NCBI GenBank assembly: GCA_965215355.1
Contig: CBDCDJ010000007.1
Location: 124,001 to 188,000, forward strand
Direction: 5' to 3'
Length of the DNA stretch: 64,000 nucleotides
DNA from: CBDCDJ01 sp965215355
Lineage (GTDB): Bacteria > Deinococcota > Deinococci > Deinococcales > Trueperaceae
In this document: piece after piece, positions 1 to 8,620 of the stretch
How the letters are laid out: each line of letters opens with the position of its first letter
Position numbering within the stretch: the stretch's first letter is position 1
Notes under the pieces: model-generated
Seen by the model: the letters and a program-made list of their open reading frames with translations, nothing else
Databases searched by the model: none
Told to the model about the DNA's origin: nothing
Program-made: the position numbers and the translations under genes

Positions 1-1797
1 AACAGGTTCGTTGAAAACTTAGAGGGTTTGCAGTACGCCGTGAACCTGACGACGCTGCAGCTTATGGGCAACCTTACCCTCAAAGACATCAGCCCACTGA
101 GCACCCTTACGAAGCTCGTTGACTTAGACCTGAGCGGCAACCGCATCGGTGATATCGGTCCGCTAAGCACGCTGGTCAACCTCACGAGGCTCGACCTCGG
201 TTTCAACCTGAATATCGAGGACGTCGGCCCGCTGAGCGGACTGACCGGGCTCGAGACCCTAGTTCTCAACATCAACCGAATCGCCGACCTGACGCCGCTC
301 AGAAACTTGACAAACCTGCGCAGGCTCGACCTCGGCACCAACTTTGTCGCCGACCTGAGCCCGTTGGTGACCAACACGGGTGTCGGGAACGACGACGACC
401 GCATCGACCTGAGGTTCAACTGTTTGGACGTCTCACCGGGTTCGCAAACGCTCGAGGACGTCGCCGCGCTGGAAAGCCGCAATCCCGACGTCCAGAACGT
501 TTTCCTGGGAACGCAAAGAGAGAGTGACGAGGACTGTGGTCGATTGCCACCGCCTCCGACGGCTGAGGCCGACCTGCTCATAGAGGCAAGTCCCGGTCGC
601 GGTGACGATACTGTGCTGGTCGGTGACGATGTCCGGTTTTTTGTGGCTGTACAGAACAAGGGTCCCGATACGGCGTCGGGCGTCACCGTCACGGCCGAAG
701 TCACTAACGCCGCCGGACTCGAGTTGTTCGAGAGCGCTGCCAACGCCACTTGCGAGGCCGCGACGAACACCTCCGGAACTTACGAACTGGTTTGCACTTT
801 GACGGCAGACTTGCCTTCTGACCCCAGGGATTCCGGTTTTACACGGTCTATCGCGTTCAGGGCCGAATCGGCCCAGGCCGGGCCTCTGACCGCACGTTTC
901 GAGGTGCAGCCCGACGCCGAGACCTTCGACCCTGACTTGGCTAACAACGGCGTTTCCGTAGAGGTCGGCGTTTTGCCTGAAAACCCGTCCGAATGCGTAG
1001 ACCCGGTGAGCATTCCAGACGACGTGTTGGCAAGAGCGATACGTGAGGAACTGCAAAAGTCTGACGGCGACCTGTCCTGCGCCGACCTTGCCGGTTTGAC
1101 CGAGCTTACGGTTGACGAACTGGACGACGTTATCAGCGAGGTTTTCAAAATTCAAAGCCTTGAAGGCTTGCAGTTCGCCGGCAACCTCGAAGCGTTGACC
1201 TTCAGCATCTCGGGCGGCCCCGACGCCGACATCCTTGTGCCGCTCAAGGGGCTTACCAGCTTACAAAGCTTGAACATCCGCAACAGTCGCGAGTTCGGCG
1301 ACGAAGACCTCGGCAACATCGACCTGGAACCTTTGAGCGGCCTCGTCAACTTGACCGACCTTTCGTTGCCTCCTACTCAGTTCGGCGACTTGAGCGCTCT
1401 CGCCGACCTTGTCAACCTGACCGAACTCAGCGCGCCGGACGGCAACGTCACCGATTTCAGTCCCCTGAGCAGTCTTACGAAGCTGACGACGTTGGACCTG
1501 TCTTACTCGGGCTCGGAGCCGTCAGAGCGAGTGACCGACCTCGCTTTTCTCGAGGGGCTGACGGAGTTGGAAGCCCTTTACCTCAACAACAACTTGATCA
1601 CCGACCTCGGTCCACTCGTTGCCAACGGTGGCGTAGGAAACGGTGACGACATCGTTGATTTGAGCTTCAACTGTCTGGACACTGCACCTGGGACACAAAC
1701 CGCGGAAGATATCGCTACCATCGAGGCCAGAAACCCGGATGTAACCAACCTCATCGGTGTTGAGAGCCAGAGCGGTTCCGACCGTTGCGAACCTTAA
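1..1797 (+). CDS. LRR and DUF11 surface protein, 5' end outside window
   Basis: The reading frame is open at the left edge, and the residues before the first TTG (position 28) continue the repeat pattern, so the true start lies upstream. An N-terminal block of SDS22/internalin-like leucine-rich repeats of about 22 residues (NLTTLQLMGN, SPLSTLTKLVDLDLSGN) ends in a cap with LRFNCLDVSPG. A DUF11-type beta-sandwich follows at about residues 180-310 (VFFxxxVQNKGPDTAxGVTV, ending DPDLANNGVSVEV), then a second LRR block with its own cap (LSFNCLDTAPG). Repeats of this type form extracytoplasmic binding surfaces, so export is expected, but the signal peptide is not in view. The gene ends 11 bases before the RiPP-like precursor gene and probably shares its transcript. 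The ligand is unknown. Confidence 0.85.
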   Translation, partial: NRFVENLEGLQYAVNLTTLQLMGNLTLKDISPLSTLTKLVDLDLSGNRIGDIGPLSTLVNLTRLDLGFNLNIEDVGPLSGLTGLETLVLNINRIADLTPLRNLTNLRRLDLGTNFVADLSPLVTNTGVGNDDDRIDLRFNCLDVSPGSQTLEDVAALESRNPDVQNVFLGTQRESDEDCGRLPPPPTAEADLLIEASPGRGDDTVLVGDDVRFFVAVQNKGPDTASGVTVTAEVTNAAGLELFESAANATCEAATNTSGTYELVCTLTADLPSDPRDSGFTRSIAFRAESAQAGPLTARFEVQPDAETFDPDLANNGVSVEVGVLPENPSECVDPVSIPDDVLARAIREELQKSDGDLSCADLAGLTELTVDELDDVISEVFKIQSLEGLQFAGNLEALTFSISGGPDADILVPLKGLTSLQSLNIRNSREFGDEDLGNIDLEPLSGLVNLTDLSLPPTQFGDLSALADLVNLTELSAPDGNVTDFSPLSSLTKLTTLDLSYSGSEPSERVTDLAFLEGLTELEALYLNNNLITDLGPLVANGGVGNGDDIVDLSFNCLDTAPGTQTAEDIATIEARNPDVTNLIGVESQSGSDRCEP

Positions 1798-1808
1798 GGA
1801 GCACAAAA

Positions 1809-1958
1809 ATGACTGAAAAAAGTGTAAAGCCCACCCAAAAGCAAGTACCTGTCGCGAAACAACCCTACCAAACACCCGTTCTCAAAGAACATGGCAACGC
1901 CAAAGACATCACCCTGCAAACCTTCTTCGGCACCTTCTCCCCACCCGCTTCCGACTAA
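1809..1958 (+). CDS. RiPP precursor peptide with lasso-type leader
   Basis: A 49-residue peptide with an AAGGAG ribosome site 7 bases before ATG. Residues 1-19 are Lys/Gln/Thr/Pro-rich and hydrophilic. Residues 20-35 read Y20, P23, L25, G29, T35, which is exactly the spacing YxxPxLxxxGxxxxxT that PqqD-like recognition domains bind in lasso-peptide leaders. In that family the Thr stands two residues before the cut, so the core here would be QTFFGTFSPPASD. That core does not start with Gly and has no Asp/Glu at positions 7-9, so a classical lasso ring is not possible. Neighbours are an LRR gene 11 bases upstream, a hairpin downstream, and kinase-like, radical SAM and nucleotidyltransferase genes further on. 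The leader match is visible; the product and its modification are inference. Confidence 0.72.
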   Translation: MTEKSVKPTQKQVPVAKQPYQTPVLKEHGNAKDITLQTFFGTFSPPASD

Positions 1959-1965
1959 CCCCTCG

Positions 1966-1995
1966 TTCCGGTGGCCCCGCGCGGGGCCACCGGAA
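1966..1995 (+). terminator. Strong GC hairpin after the precursor gene
   Basis: A perfect 13-bp inverted repeat (TTCCGGTGGCCCC and its complement) around a GCGC loop starts 8 bases after the peptide stop codon. There is no T run on the plus strand, so it is either a weak intrinsic terminator or an RNA-stabilising 3' structure that would set the short peptide message apart from the lipoprotein genes downstream. Confidence 0.65.
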
Positions 1996-2077
1996 AATGT
2001 GAAATATCTTAAAGACGGTACTGGGCGAGCAGTGTGTTATTTTACGGATTTGTGAGGTGGGGATGAGGGAGGACGTC

Positions 2078-3595
2078 GTGACACGAGTTTTTTGGGGTGG
2101 TTTGCTCGTCTTGTTGCTGGTGGCCTGCGGTGGGCGCGGCCCCGAGGCGAAAGTGACGGGCGTTTTCGTCGTGAGCGTGGACCCGGCGGCGCAGACCGTG
2201 CAGGTCGCGGCGCTGGGGGCGGGCGCGGCCGAGCAGGACGGCGCGCGGGCGCTCGTCCCCGGTGAGGATTTGGCGGTGGCGGCCTCGAGCTTCGTTTTTC
2301 GACCGGGCAACGCCGTGAGTTTGGAGTTGACCTTCAAAAACATCTCAGCGTGTACCTTCGAGAACCTGTCGTTCAGCCGCGGCGCAGCGTCCCGCGCCGT
2401 GGTGAGTTCGAGCGAGCCCGACGTCTCGAGCGCGGACCTGGGTGGGGGCGCGCTCGAGCCTGCCGAGACGACGCGCCCGCTCGCCTTCAGCGTCACGCAC
2501 ACGGGCAAACCGTTCGTCTACGCCGTGGCGGCCGCCGCCGACGTGACCTGCGCTCAAGCGCCGAGCGCCGACCTGCAGGTTGGTTTGGACGCCCGGTCCG
2601 GAAGTACCGTCGCCAAGGGCAAACTATACGAATACTACGCCAACGTCAAAAACAACGGGCCCAGCGAGGCCGAGGACGTGAGTCTCACGGTCACGGTGCC
2701 GTTCCCAGTGAGCAAGGTGCCGGACGGGTGTACCCAGGGTGGCGACACGCTGAGCTGCAGTCTCGGCAACATCGGGGTAGAGGCCAGCAAGGGCGTGCTC
2801 ATGTCCGGGTCGGCCACGCAAGTGGGGTCGTATTCGGTCACGGCTAAGGTGTCAGCGACCACGCCGGACCCCAAAAAGAGCAACGACGGCGCGACGAAAA
2901 AGTTTGACGTCGCCGAGCCCGCGCAGACCTGCACCAACCCTGTGAAGATTCCCGACCCGGCGCTGGCGAAAGCCGTCCGCGCCAAACTGAACATCCCCAA
3001 GGGCAACCTGACCTGCGCCGACATGGCGAAGCTGACGACGCTTATAGCCGACGCCGACGTTGAGAGCGACGGCGACCCGGACCTGATAGGCAGTTTGGAG
3101 GGGTTGCAGTTCGCAACCAACCTGACCCGCCTGAGCCTGAACGACAACAACGTCAGCGACCTCGCCCCGCTCAGCGGTTTGACGAAGTTGACGGAACTCA
3201 ACCTCATCACCAACAACGTCAGCGACCTCGCCCCGCTCAGCGGTTTGACCGCGTTGAAGCGGCTCACCTTGAACTTCAACAGGGTTGCCGACCTGACCCC
3301 GCTCGAGGGCTTGACGGGCCTGACCGATTTGCAACTCGCCGTCAACCAGGTTGAGGACGTCACGCCGCTCAGGGAGTTGGCGAACCTCGGCATTCTGGAC
3401 CTTTACTTCAACAAAGTCAGAAGCATCGACGCGCTCGTCGCCAACCAAGGCATCGGCGACGGGGACGATTTTGTCGACCTCGGCCTCAACTGCCTGGACG
3501 CGGCGGCGCTGAACGACGCCCGCACCCTTCAAGCCAGAAGCCCGGACAACACGGTGAAGTTCAACACCCAGGGGGGCGAGCAGTGTACGCCCTAG
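2078..3595 (+). CDS. Lipoprotein with DUF11 and leucine-rich repeats
   Basis: Start chosen at the GTG behind GGGAGG (spacing 5). It gives a short basic N-terminus and a hydrophobic stretch ending in the lipobox LLVAC at about residue 17, so the protein should be a lipid-anchored envelope protein of about 505 residues. Earlier in-frame starts at 2057 and 2063 are possible. A region of unknown fold (about 18-165) is followed by a DUF11-like domain (ADLQVGLDARSG to KKSNDGATKKFDV) and five or so SDS22-type leucine-rich repeats (NNVSDLAPLSGLTKL). The C-terminal cap has LGLNCLD, as in the first gene of the window. Two adjacent repeats are almost identical at DNA level (around 3148 and 3214), so repeat-driven expansion is likely. 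Confidence 0.85.
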   Translation: MTRVFWGGLLVLLLVACGGRGPEAKVTGVFVVSVDPAAQTVQVAALGAGAAEQDGARALVPGEDLAVAASSFVFRPGNAVSLELTFKNISACTFENLSFSRGAASRAVVSSSEPDVSSADLGGGALEPAETTRPLAFSVTHTGKPFVYAVAAAADVTCAQAPSADLQVGLDARSGSTVAKGKLYEYYANVKNNGPSEAEDVSLTVTVPFPVSKVPDGCTQGGDTLSCSLGNIGVEASKGVLMSGSATQVGSYSVTAKVSATTPDPKKSNDGATKKFDVAEPAQTCTNPVKIPDPALAKAVRAKLNIPKGNLTCADMAKLTTLIADADVESDGDPDLIGSLEGLQFATNLTRLSLNDNNVSDLAPLSGLTKLTELNLITNNVSDLAPLSGLTALKRLTLNFNRVADLTPLEGLTGLTDLQLAVNQVEDVTPLRELANLGILDLYFNKVRSIDALVANQGIGDGDDFVDLGLNCLDAAALNDARTLQARSPDNTVKFNTQGGEQCTP

Positions 3596-3674
3596 AGCGG
3601 TCTCGAGCCCGCCCCGAACCCGTGATTTCTCTCCCGCCCGTTCCCGGACGCGCGGGCGAAGCAAGGACGCAGTC

Positions 3675-5444
3675 ATGAAAAACGCTGGTGTGAACGCTGT
3701 CGTCAAAATGAGTTGTTTGGCCGTCGTCCTGCTGCTCGGTGCCTGCGGTGCGCCCGGGACGGAGCCCTCGCCGCCGACCGAGCCGGTCGACAACCCGCCG
3801 ACCGTCGCCGACTTGCAGGTCAACCTCGACGAGCGCTCCGGGGACCCCGTCGCCCAGGACGGCTCTTTCGCGTACTACGTCAGCGTCAGGAACAACGGCG
3901 ACGGCGAGGCGAAGGGCGTGAAGCTCACTGTTAAAACGCCCTTCGCGGTAACTGAAGTTCCGACAGAGTGTAGCTTTAGTGATCTTACGCTCAAGTGTGA
4001 CCTCGGTATCCTTGAAAAGGGCTTCACCAAAGGTGTTCTCGTTTCGGGAAAAGCCACCAAAGGGGGGGTAGCGTCAATATCTGCTAGCGTCTCTGCAGAC
4101 ACGAACGACCCCGATCCGAGCAACGACAGCACTTCGGAAAGTTTTAGGGTTTTTGTGCCGACTCCGTCTGATGCCGACCTACAAGTCAGCCTTGACGAAC
4201 GCTTTGGAGACCCCGTTGCCCAAGGCGAAACTGTCACCTACTACGCTGACGTCAGAAACAATGGAAACAACAGCGCTAAGGACATAAAACTTACTGTCAC
4301 GATTCCGTTCTCGGTAAGCAAAGTGCCCCAAGGATGCAACTCGAGTGGTGATACGCTTACCTGTAGTTTTGGTGAGCTTGCGAAGGGAAAGAATAAGGGT
4401 GTCATCGTTTCTGGAACAGCTGCCGAAGAGGGAGTTTTTGCAGTATCCGCGAACGCTTCTACAAGTACAAATGATCCCGACTTAAGCAACAACAGTATCA
4501 CCGAAAGCTTTGAAGTTTTTGTGCCGACGTCAGCCTCCGCCGACCTGCAAGTTACCCTCGATGAGCGCTCTGGCAATCGGGTTGCCCAAGATGACCTGCT
4601 CAACTACTACGCCAATGTCAGAAACAACGGCAAAGACGCCGCCGAAGGTATCAAACTCGTGGTTGAGGTCCCATTTCAAGTCAACGAAGTGGCGCAGGAA
4701 TGCAGTTTGAGCGGCGACACGCTCACTTGCAGCTATGACGAGCTAAAAGTGGGCGAGAGCAAAGGCATCCTTGTTTCGGGCCAAGCTAGCGAAGCAGGCA
4801 AATTCTCGGTTTCCGCCAGGGTTTCTGCGAAAGTAACCGATCCTGACCCGAGCAACAACACGACCACTGAAAATTTCGAGGTTTTCGTGCCCGTTTCACC
4901 TGCAGACCTTCAGGGCCAAATCGCAAACTGGTCTGCAGGTGAAACGACGCTGAGCACGGTCTTTTACGGGGCGTCCGGCACGCCCACCAAGGTCGCTTCG
5001 GGAACCGTGGGGGCGGACGGGGGGCTCGAGGTCTATCTGGGCGAGAGCGTGGCGGCCGACTTCCTGACGAAGCTTCCCGCCTGCACCGGCCTGAGCCAGT
5101 CGAACCCGGACGCGCGCCAGAACGTTTTCTCGTCTCTACAGGTCACGCGGGGGCAGACGGCGGTCGGCCGGGTCGCGCTCGCTTCGGGGCAAGCGGTACT
5201 GACGGAAGGTTTGCGAAAGGTAGGTGACTACTACGTGCAGCAAACCTACGCGGACGCCGCCAACACGGTGACGGGAAGCTGCGCGCTCGGCGGGGTCGTC
5301 GACGCGGTTTTCAGGTACGACCTCAAGCTCAACCAGGGCTGGAACACCGTGACCTTCAAGCTTGTCAAAAAAGACGGCGACGCGCAGACCCTCGAGCTGT
5401 CTTCGGGTACCCCGCAAGGGGCCGCCTGGTTTTTCGCGCCCTAG
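3675..5444 (+). CDS. Lipoprotein with three tandem DUF11 repeats
   Basis: A lipobox, LLLGAC, ends at about residue 24, giving a lipid anchor. Three copies of a 122-residue DUF11 domain begin at about residues 45, 166 and 289, each opening with ADLQVxLDERxG, carrying YYxxVRNNG and two Cys, and closing with DPxxSNxxxxExFxVFVP. A different C-terminal domain follows from about 411 to 589. The three-domain stalk would hold that domain away from the membrane. The gene lies 79 bases behind the previous lipoprotein gene, with AAGGA before ATG, and only 6 bases before the HPr-kinase-like gene. That links the surface proteins to the modification enzymes. The repeat section is visibly richer in A/T codons than the two ends. 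Confidence 0.85.
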   Translation: MKNAGVNAVVKMSCLAVVLLLGACGAPGTEPSPPTEPVDNPPTVADLQVNLDERSGDPVAQDGSFAYYVSVRNNGDGEAKGVKLTVKTPFAVTEVPTECSFSDLTLKCDLGILEKGFTKGVLVSGKATKGGVASISASVSADTNDPDPSNDSTSESFRVFVPTPSDADLQVSLDERFGDPVAQGETVTYYADVRNNGNNSAKDIKLTVTIPFSVSKVPQGCNSSGDTLTCSFGELAKGKNKGVIVSGTAAEEGVFAVSANASTSTNDPDLSNNSITESFEVFVPTSASADLQVTLDERSGNRVAQDDLLNYYANVRNNGKDAAEGIKLVVEVPFQVNEVAQECSLSGDTLTCSYDELKVGESKGILVSGQASEAGKFSVSARVSAKVTDPDPSNNTTTENFEVFVPVSPADLQGQIANWSAGETTLSTVFYGASGTPTKVASGTVGADGGLEVYLGESVAADFLTKLPACTGLSQSNPDARQNVFSSLQVTRGQTAVGRVALASGQAVLTEGLRKVGDYYVQQTYADAANTVTGSCALGGVVDAVFRYDLKLNQGWNTVTFKLVKKDGDAQTLELSSGTPQGAAWFFAP

Positions 5445-5450
5445 AGCAAC

Positions 5451-6437
5451 ATGCCCGCCGCGCCGCTCGCACCCACAAGCGTCGCCCCGCTCGTCGTGGG
5501 GCACGTTTCCGTCCGGCTGCAGGGCGGCGACGCCGCGCGCCTAGCAGCCGTGCGTGCGTTGTGGGAGCGCTTGTTCGTGCTGGCTGCCGGGCCCGCCACG
5601 GCTGCCGGGGTGACGGTGCGGCTGAGCGCCGCGCGTCCGGCGCTCGAGCCCGGCGAAGAGGTGTACGCCGCCGCCGCGCTGCAAGTGGTCAGAACGGCGG
5701 CGGGCTTTTGCCTGCGCTGCGGCGCGTCGGTGTTTGAGGTGACGCCCGGCGCGGCGGCGCGGCTGTACCTCGAGCCGGCTTTTTGGCGTCACACGCCCTA
5801 CGAGCAGCGCGAGTTCTTTTTGCTCGGCCTGCTCATGTTGCTGCGCCCGCTGGGGCTGTACGGCCTGCACGCTTGCGGTTTGCGCCGCGGTGACACGGGC
5901 CTGCTCATTGTCGGCTCGAGCGGCGCGGGCAAAACGACCACGACCCTGAACTTGGTGCGGCACGGTTGGGGGTATTTGTCCGATGACGCGGTGCTGCTGC
6001 GCGCTTTTGAGGGTGAAGAGGGTGGGCGGGTCGAGGCTTTGGCATTTCGGCGCGGCTTTTCCTGCACGCCCGAAACGCTTGCGGCTTTGCCCGGCCTGCA
6101 GGGCTCGGGCGGTGCCGAGTTCGGCGACCCTGCGGGCAAACGGGTCGTGACCTTGGACGCGGCGGACGCCGTCTTCGCGCCGCGCTGCACGCCGCGCCTG
6201 CTGCTGTTTCCGGAGCGCCACGCAGGCGTCACGCGTCTTCAACCGTTGCCGAGCGCCGCCGCCCTGGTCCGCCTCAGCCAGCAGAGCGCCGGCATCATGA
6301 CCGACCGGACCGTGTCGCGCGCCCAGCTCGAGCTGCTCAAACACCTCGTCGCGCAGGCGCGCAGTTACCGGCTCTCCTTGGGCGAGGACGCGCTGCACGA
6401 CCCCGGCCTGGTCGCGCGGCTGCTGGAGAAGTTGTAG
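5451..6437 (+). CDS. HPr kinase/phosphorylase-like P-loop protein
   Basis: 328 residues. The kinase core has His140 before a GD turn, a Walker A loop GSSGAGKT at 155-162, and an Asp pair in LSDDAV (178-179), in the order seen in HPr kinase/phosphorylase. The N-terminal half (1-130) is unlike the Hpr-binding region of HprK and no PTS genes are nearby, so a role in catabolite control is unlikely. Relatives in lasso-peptide clusters phosphorylate the C-terminal Ser of the precursor, and the peptide at 1809 ends ASD. The stop codon shares one base with the GTG of the radical SAM gene (TAGTG), so the two are translationally coupled. The fold assignment is firm; the substrate is inferred. Confidence 0.8.
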   Translation: MPAAPLAPTSVAPLVVGHVSVRLQGGDAARLAAVRALWERLFVLAAGPATAAGVTVRLSAARPALEPGEEVYAAAALQVVRTAAGFCLRCGASVFEVTPGAAARLYLEPAFWRHTPYEQREFFLLGLLMLLRPLGLYGLHACGLRRGDTGLLIVGSSGAGKTTTTLNLVRHGWGYLSDDAVLLRAFEGEEGGRVEALAFRRGFSCTPETLAALPGLQGSGGAEFGDPAGKRVVTLDAADAVFAPRCTPRLLLFPERHAGVTRLQPLPSAAALVRLSQQSAGIMTDRTVSRAQLELLKHLVAQARSYRLSLGEDALHDPGLVARLLEKL

Positions 6438-7456
6438 TGCGCGTCGTCGTCGAACTCACTAACCGCTGCAACCTGAGGTGCGTCCACTGTTTCTCGGGCC
6501 GGCACGGCGGCAACGACGACCTGCCCCTGGCGGTTCTCGACAACGTCCTGGCGGGCGCGGCCCCGCTCGGGCTCGGTCACCTCACCTTTACCGGCGGCGA
6601 CCCGACGCTGTACAGGCACTTCGACGCGCTGCTGGAACGTGTGGCGGCGCAGGGTTACCGCTACAGCTTCGTCACGAACGGCTTCAACTTCGCGCAGGTT
6701 TACCCCAAAATTCTGGCACACCGCGACGGCCTCGAGCAAATCACCTTCAGCTTAGACGGCGCGACCGACGCCACGCACGCCCAACTGCGCGGGGACAAGT
6801 CGTTCGCTCGAGTTTTGGAGGCGATGGCGCTGTGCCGGGAGCACGGTGTCCTTTTCACCAACAACATGGTCGTGACCCGTCACAACGCGCACGAACTCGC
6901 CGCCGCCGCCGACCTCGTACTGGCCCAGGGCAGCGGCGGCTTGCGCTTCGGCCACCTCATGCACTCGCCGCTGACGACCGCGCAAGGCCTTGACCTGAGC
7001 TTGGACGAGCGCCGCGGAGTTGAACGCGAAATTTGGGCGCTGCAAAAGCAGTATGCCGCGCGGCTGCCCATCGCGCTGGCCCCCGGTTTTACCACCGCCG
7101 ACCCGCTGCCCTGCGCGCCGCTGCACCTGCAAGAGGTCAACGTGGACTACCGCGGCTACCTCACGAAGTGCTGCCACCTCTCGAGCCACGGTCCCGGCGT
7201 GGGTGACGGCGACGTCGTGTGCAACCTCGCCGAGACGGACTTTCGTGAGGGCTTTTTAAAACTCTTTTTGCAAAACGAACAGTTCAAGCGCGCCAAGGCC
7301 GCGCGCCTCGAGCGCAGTACCAACGCGAGTGACACGAGTCCTTGCTGGTACTGCGCCAACCACTTCAAAAAGGTCGACTGGCTGCGGAACTTTGAAAATC
7401 ATCCGTGGCTCGAGCACCTGTGGGACGCCGCACCTGCCGAGGACGTGCTCGCGTGA
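6437..7456 (+). CDS. Radical SAM enzyme with SPASM-like Cys-rich tail
   Basis: 339 residues from a GTG overlapping the previous stop. The cluster motif is CNLRCVHC (C11, C15, C18, CxxxCxxC). GGDP (about residues 54-57) and SLDGA are the usual SAM-binding elements of the half barrel. The C-terminal part adds C226, C245, C246, C303 and C306 (the last two as CWYC), in keeping with one or more auxiliary Fe-S clusters as in SPASM/twitch peptide-modifying enzymes. Such enzymes make thioether, C-C or epimer bonds in RiPPs, and the nearby leader-type peptide is the obvious candidate substrate. That core has no Cys, so a sactipeptide thioether is excluded. The family is clear; the reaction is unknown. 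Confidence 0.88.
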   Translation: MRVVVELTNRCNLRCVHCFSGRHGGNDDLPLAVLDNVLAGAAPLGLGHLTFTGGDPTLYRHFDALLERVAAQGYRYSFVTNGFNFAQVYPKILAHRDGLEQITFSLDGATDATHAQLRGDKSFARVLEAMALCREHGVLFTNNMVVTRHNAHELAAAADLVLAQGSGGLRFGHLMHSPLTTAQGLDLSLDERRGVEREIWALQKQYAARLPIALAPGFTTADPLPCAPLHLQEVNVDYRGYLTKCCHLSSHGPGVGDGDVVCNLAETDFREGFLKLFLQNEQFKRAKAARLERSTNASDTSPCWYCANHFKKVDWLRNFENHPWLEHLWDAAPAEDVLA

Positions 7457-8604
7457 CCGCTCCGGCTTCGATGCCGCCGGAGTTCCGGCTGCTCGTCGCC
7501 TGCTCGAGGGCGCGCCTGGAACCCGGTGACGCGGCGACGCTCGAAGAGCTTCTGAGGTTGCAGCTGGACTGGGACAAAGTGCTTGCCGAGGCGCGCCGTC
7601 ACGGGGTCGTGCCGCTGTTGCACCGGCACCTCGCGGGACGTGTCGAGGTGCCCGCCGCCGTGCTCGCTGAACTCAACGCCTACGCCCGCCGCAACGCCGT
7701 CCACAATCTCCTGCTGTCAAAAGAACTGCTCCGGGTGCTGGGGGAACTTGGGGGCGCGGGCGTCCGCGCCGTGCCCTACAAAGGCCCGACGCTCGCCGTC
7801 GCCGCTTACGACGACGTGGCGCTGCGCTCGTTTCAAGACCTCGACGTCATCGTGCGCCCGGACAAGTTCGAGCGGGCTTTGGACGCGCTGCAAGCTTCGG
7901 GATACGCCCTGCTCGAGAGTGCCGAGGGACGTTTTCACGCGACGCTCAAACATCGGGACACGGGCGTGCCGCTCGAGCTGCACCGCGACGTGGTGCGGCG
8001 CAACCTGTTCCCGACGGGGCTCGAGCTGGCGTCGATGTGGGACCGGCTCGTAGAGGTCGAGCTGCTCGGCTCCCCGTTACCGAGTTTCGCGCCCGAGGAC
8101 ACGCTTTTGCTCCTCTGCCTCCACGGGGCCAAGCACGAGTGGCAGGGGCTGGTTTGGCTCTGCGACCTGGCCGAGTACGTGCGCGCCCATCCGAACCTGG
8201 ACTGGGCGGGCGTGCTGCGCCAGGCTGAGCGGGCGCGCGTCACTCGGGTAGTGCTCCTCGGGCTGGCGCTGGCCGAAGGGATTTTAGCCGCGCCGCTTGG
8301 CGAAACGGTGCAGCGTCAGATTGCGCGTGACCGCAGTCTGCCCGGTTTAAAGGCGGAGGTTATCTCGAGGTTCTACGAAGACCAAGGCCTGCTCGAGCGC
8401 GCTACCTTGCCCTACCGATTGCGCGCCGGGATGCGCTCCGGCTTCGGGGACAAGCTGCCCGTGTACCAAAGTTTTGCGACCCGCCTGCTCCGCCCGAACG
8501 AGCAGGACAAACGGGTCGTCGAGTTGCCAAAAAAGCTCGCCGCTCTTTACTATCTGGTCAGGCCGCTGCGCTTGTTGAAAGACGGACTGCACAAACGGCG
8601 CTGA
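7453..8604 (+). CDS. NTP_transf_5 family nucleotidyltransferase
   Basis: Start GTG at 7453 overlaps the radical SAM stop by 4 bases (GTGA); ATG at 7471 is the alternative. The 383 residues show the pattern of PF14907: a KG motif (PYKGPTLA), a Y..ALRSFQDLDVIV acidic strand providing the metal-binding Asp pair, then LELH and a helical region with LCLHGAKHEWQGLVWLCDLAE. Members of this family recur in lasso-peptide and related RiPP clusters, often beside HPr-kinase-like genes, where they are thought to modify the peptide or a phosphate on it. Coupling with the two genes upstream puts it in the same pathway here. Last gene of the cluster. Confidence 0.85.
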   Translation: MTAPASMPPEFRLLVACSRARLEPGDAATLEELLRLQLDWDKVLAEARRHGVVPLLHRHLAGRVEVPAAVLAELNAYARRNAVHNLLLSKELLRVLGELGGAGVRAVPYKGPTLAVAAYDDVALRSFQDLDVIVRPDKFERALDALQASGYALLESAEGRFHATLKHRDTGVPLELHRDVVRRNLFPTGLELASMWDRLVEVELLGSPLPSFAPEDTLLLLCLHGAKHEWQGLVWLCDLAEYVRAHPNLDWAGVLRQAERARVTRVVLLGLALAEGILAAPLGETVQRQIARDRSLPGLKAEVISRFYEDQGLLERATLPYRLRAGMRSGFGDKLPVYQSFATRLLRPNEQDKRVVELPKKLAALYYLVRPLRLLKDGLHKRR

Positions 8605-8620
8605 GGTGTTCGGTGGAAGC

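Noticed and set aside
1809..1958. Straightforward lasso-peptide precursor
   Set aside because: The leader fits, but the core has no ring-forming acid and no cyclase or protease gene is seen, so I call it lasso-type leader only.
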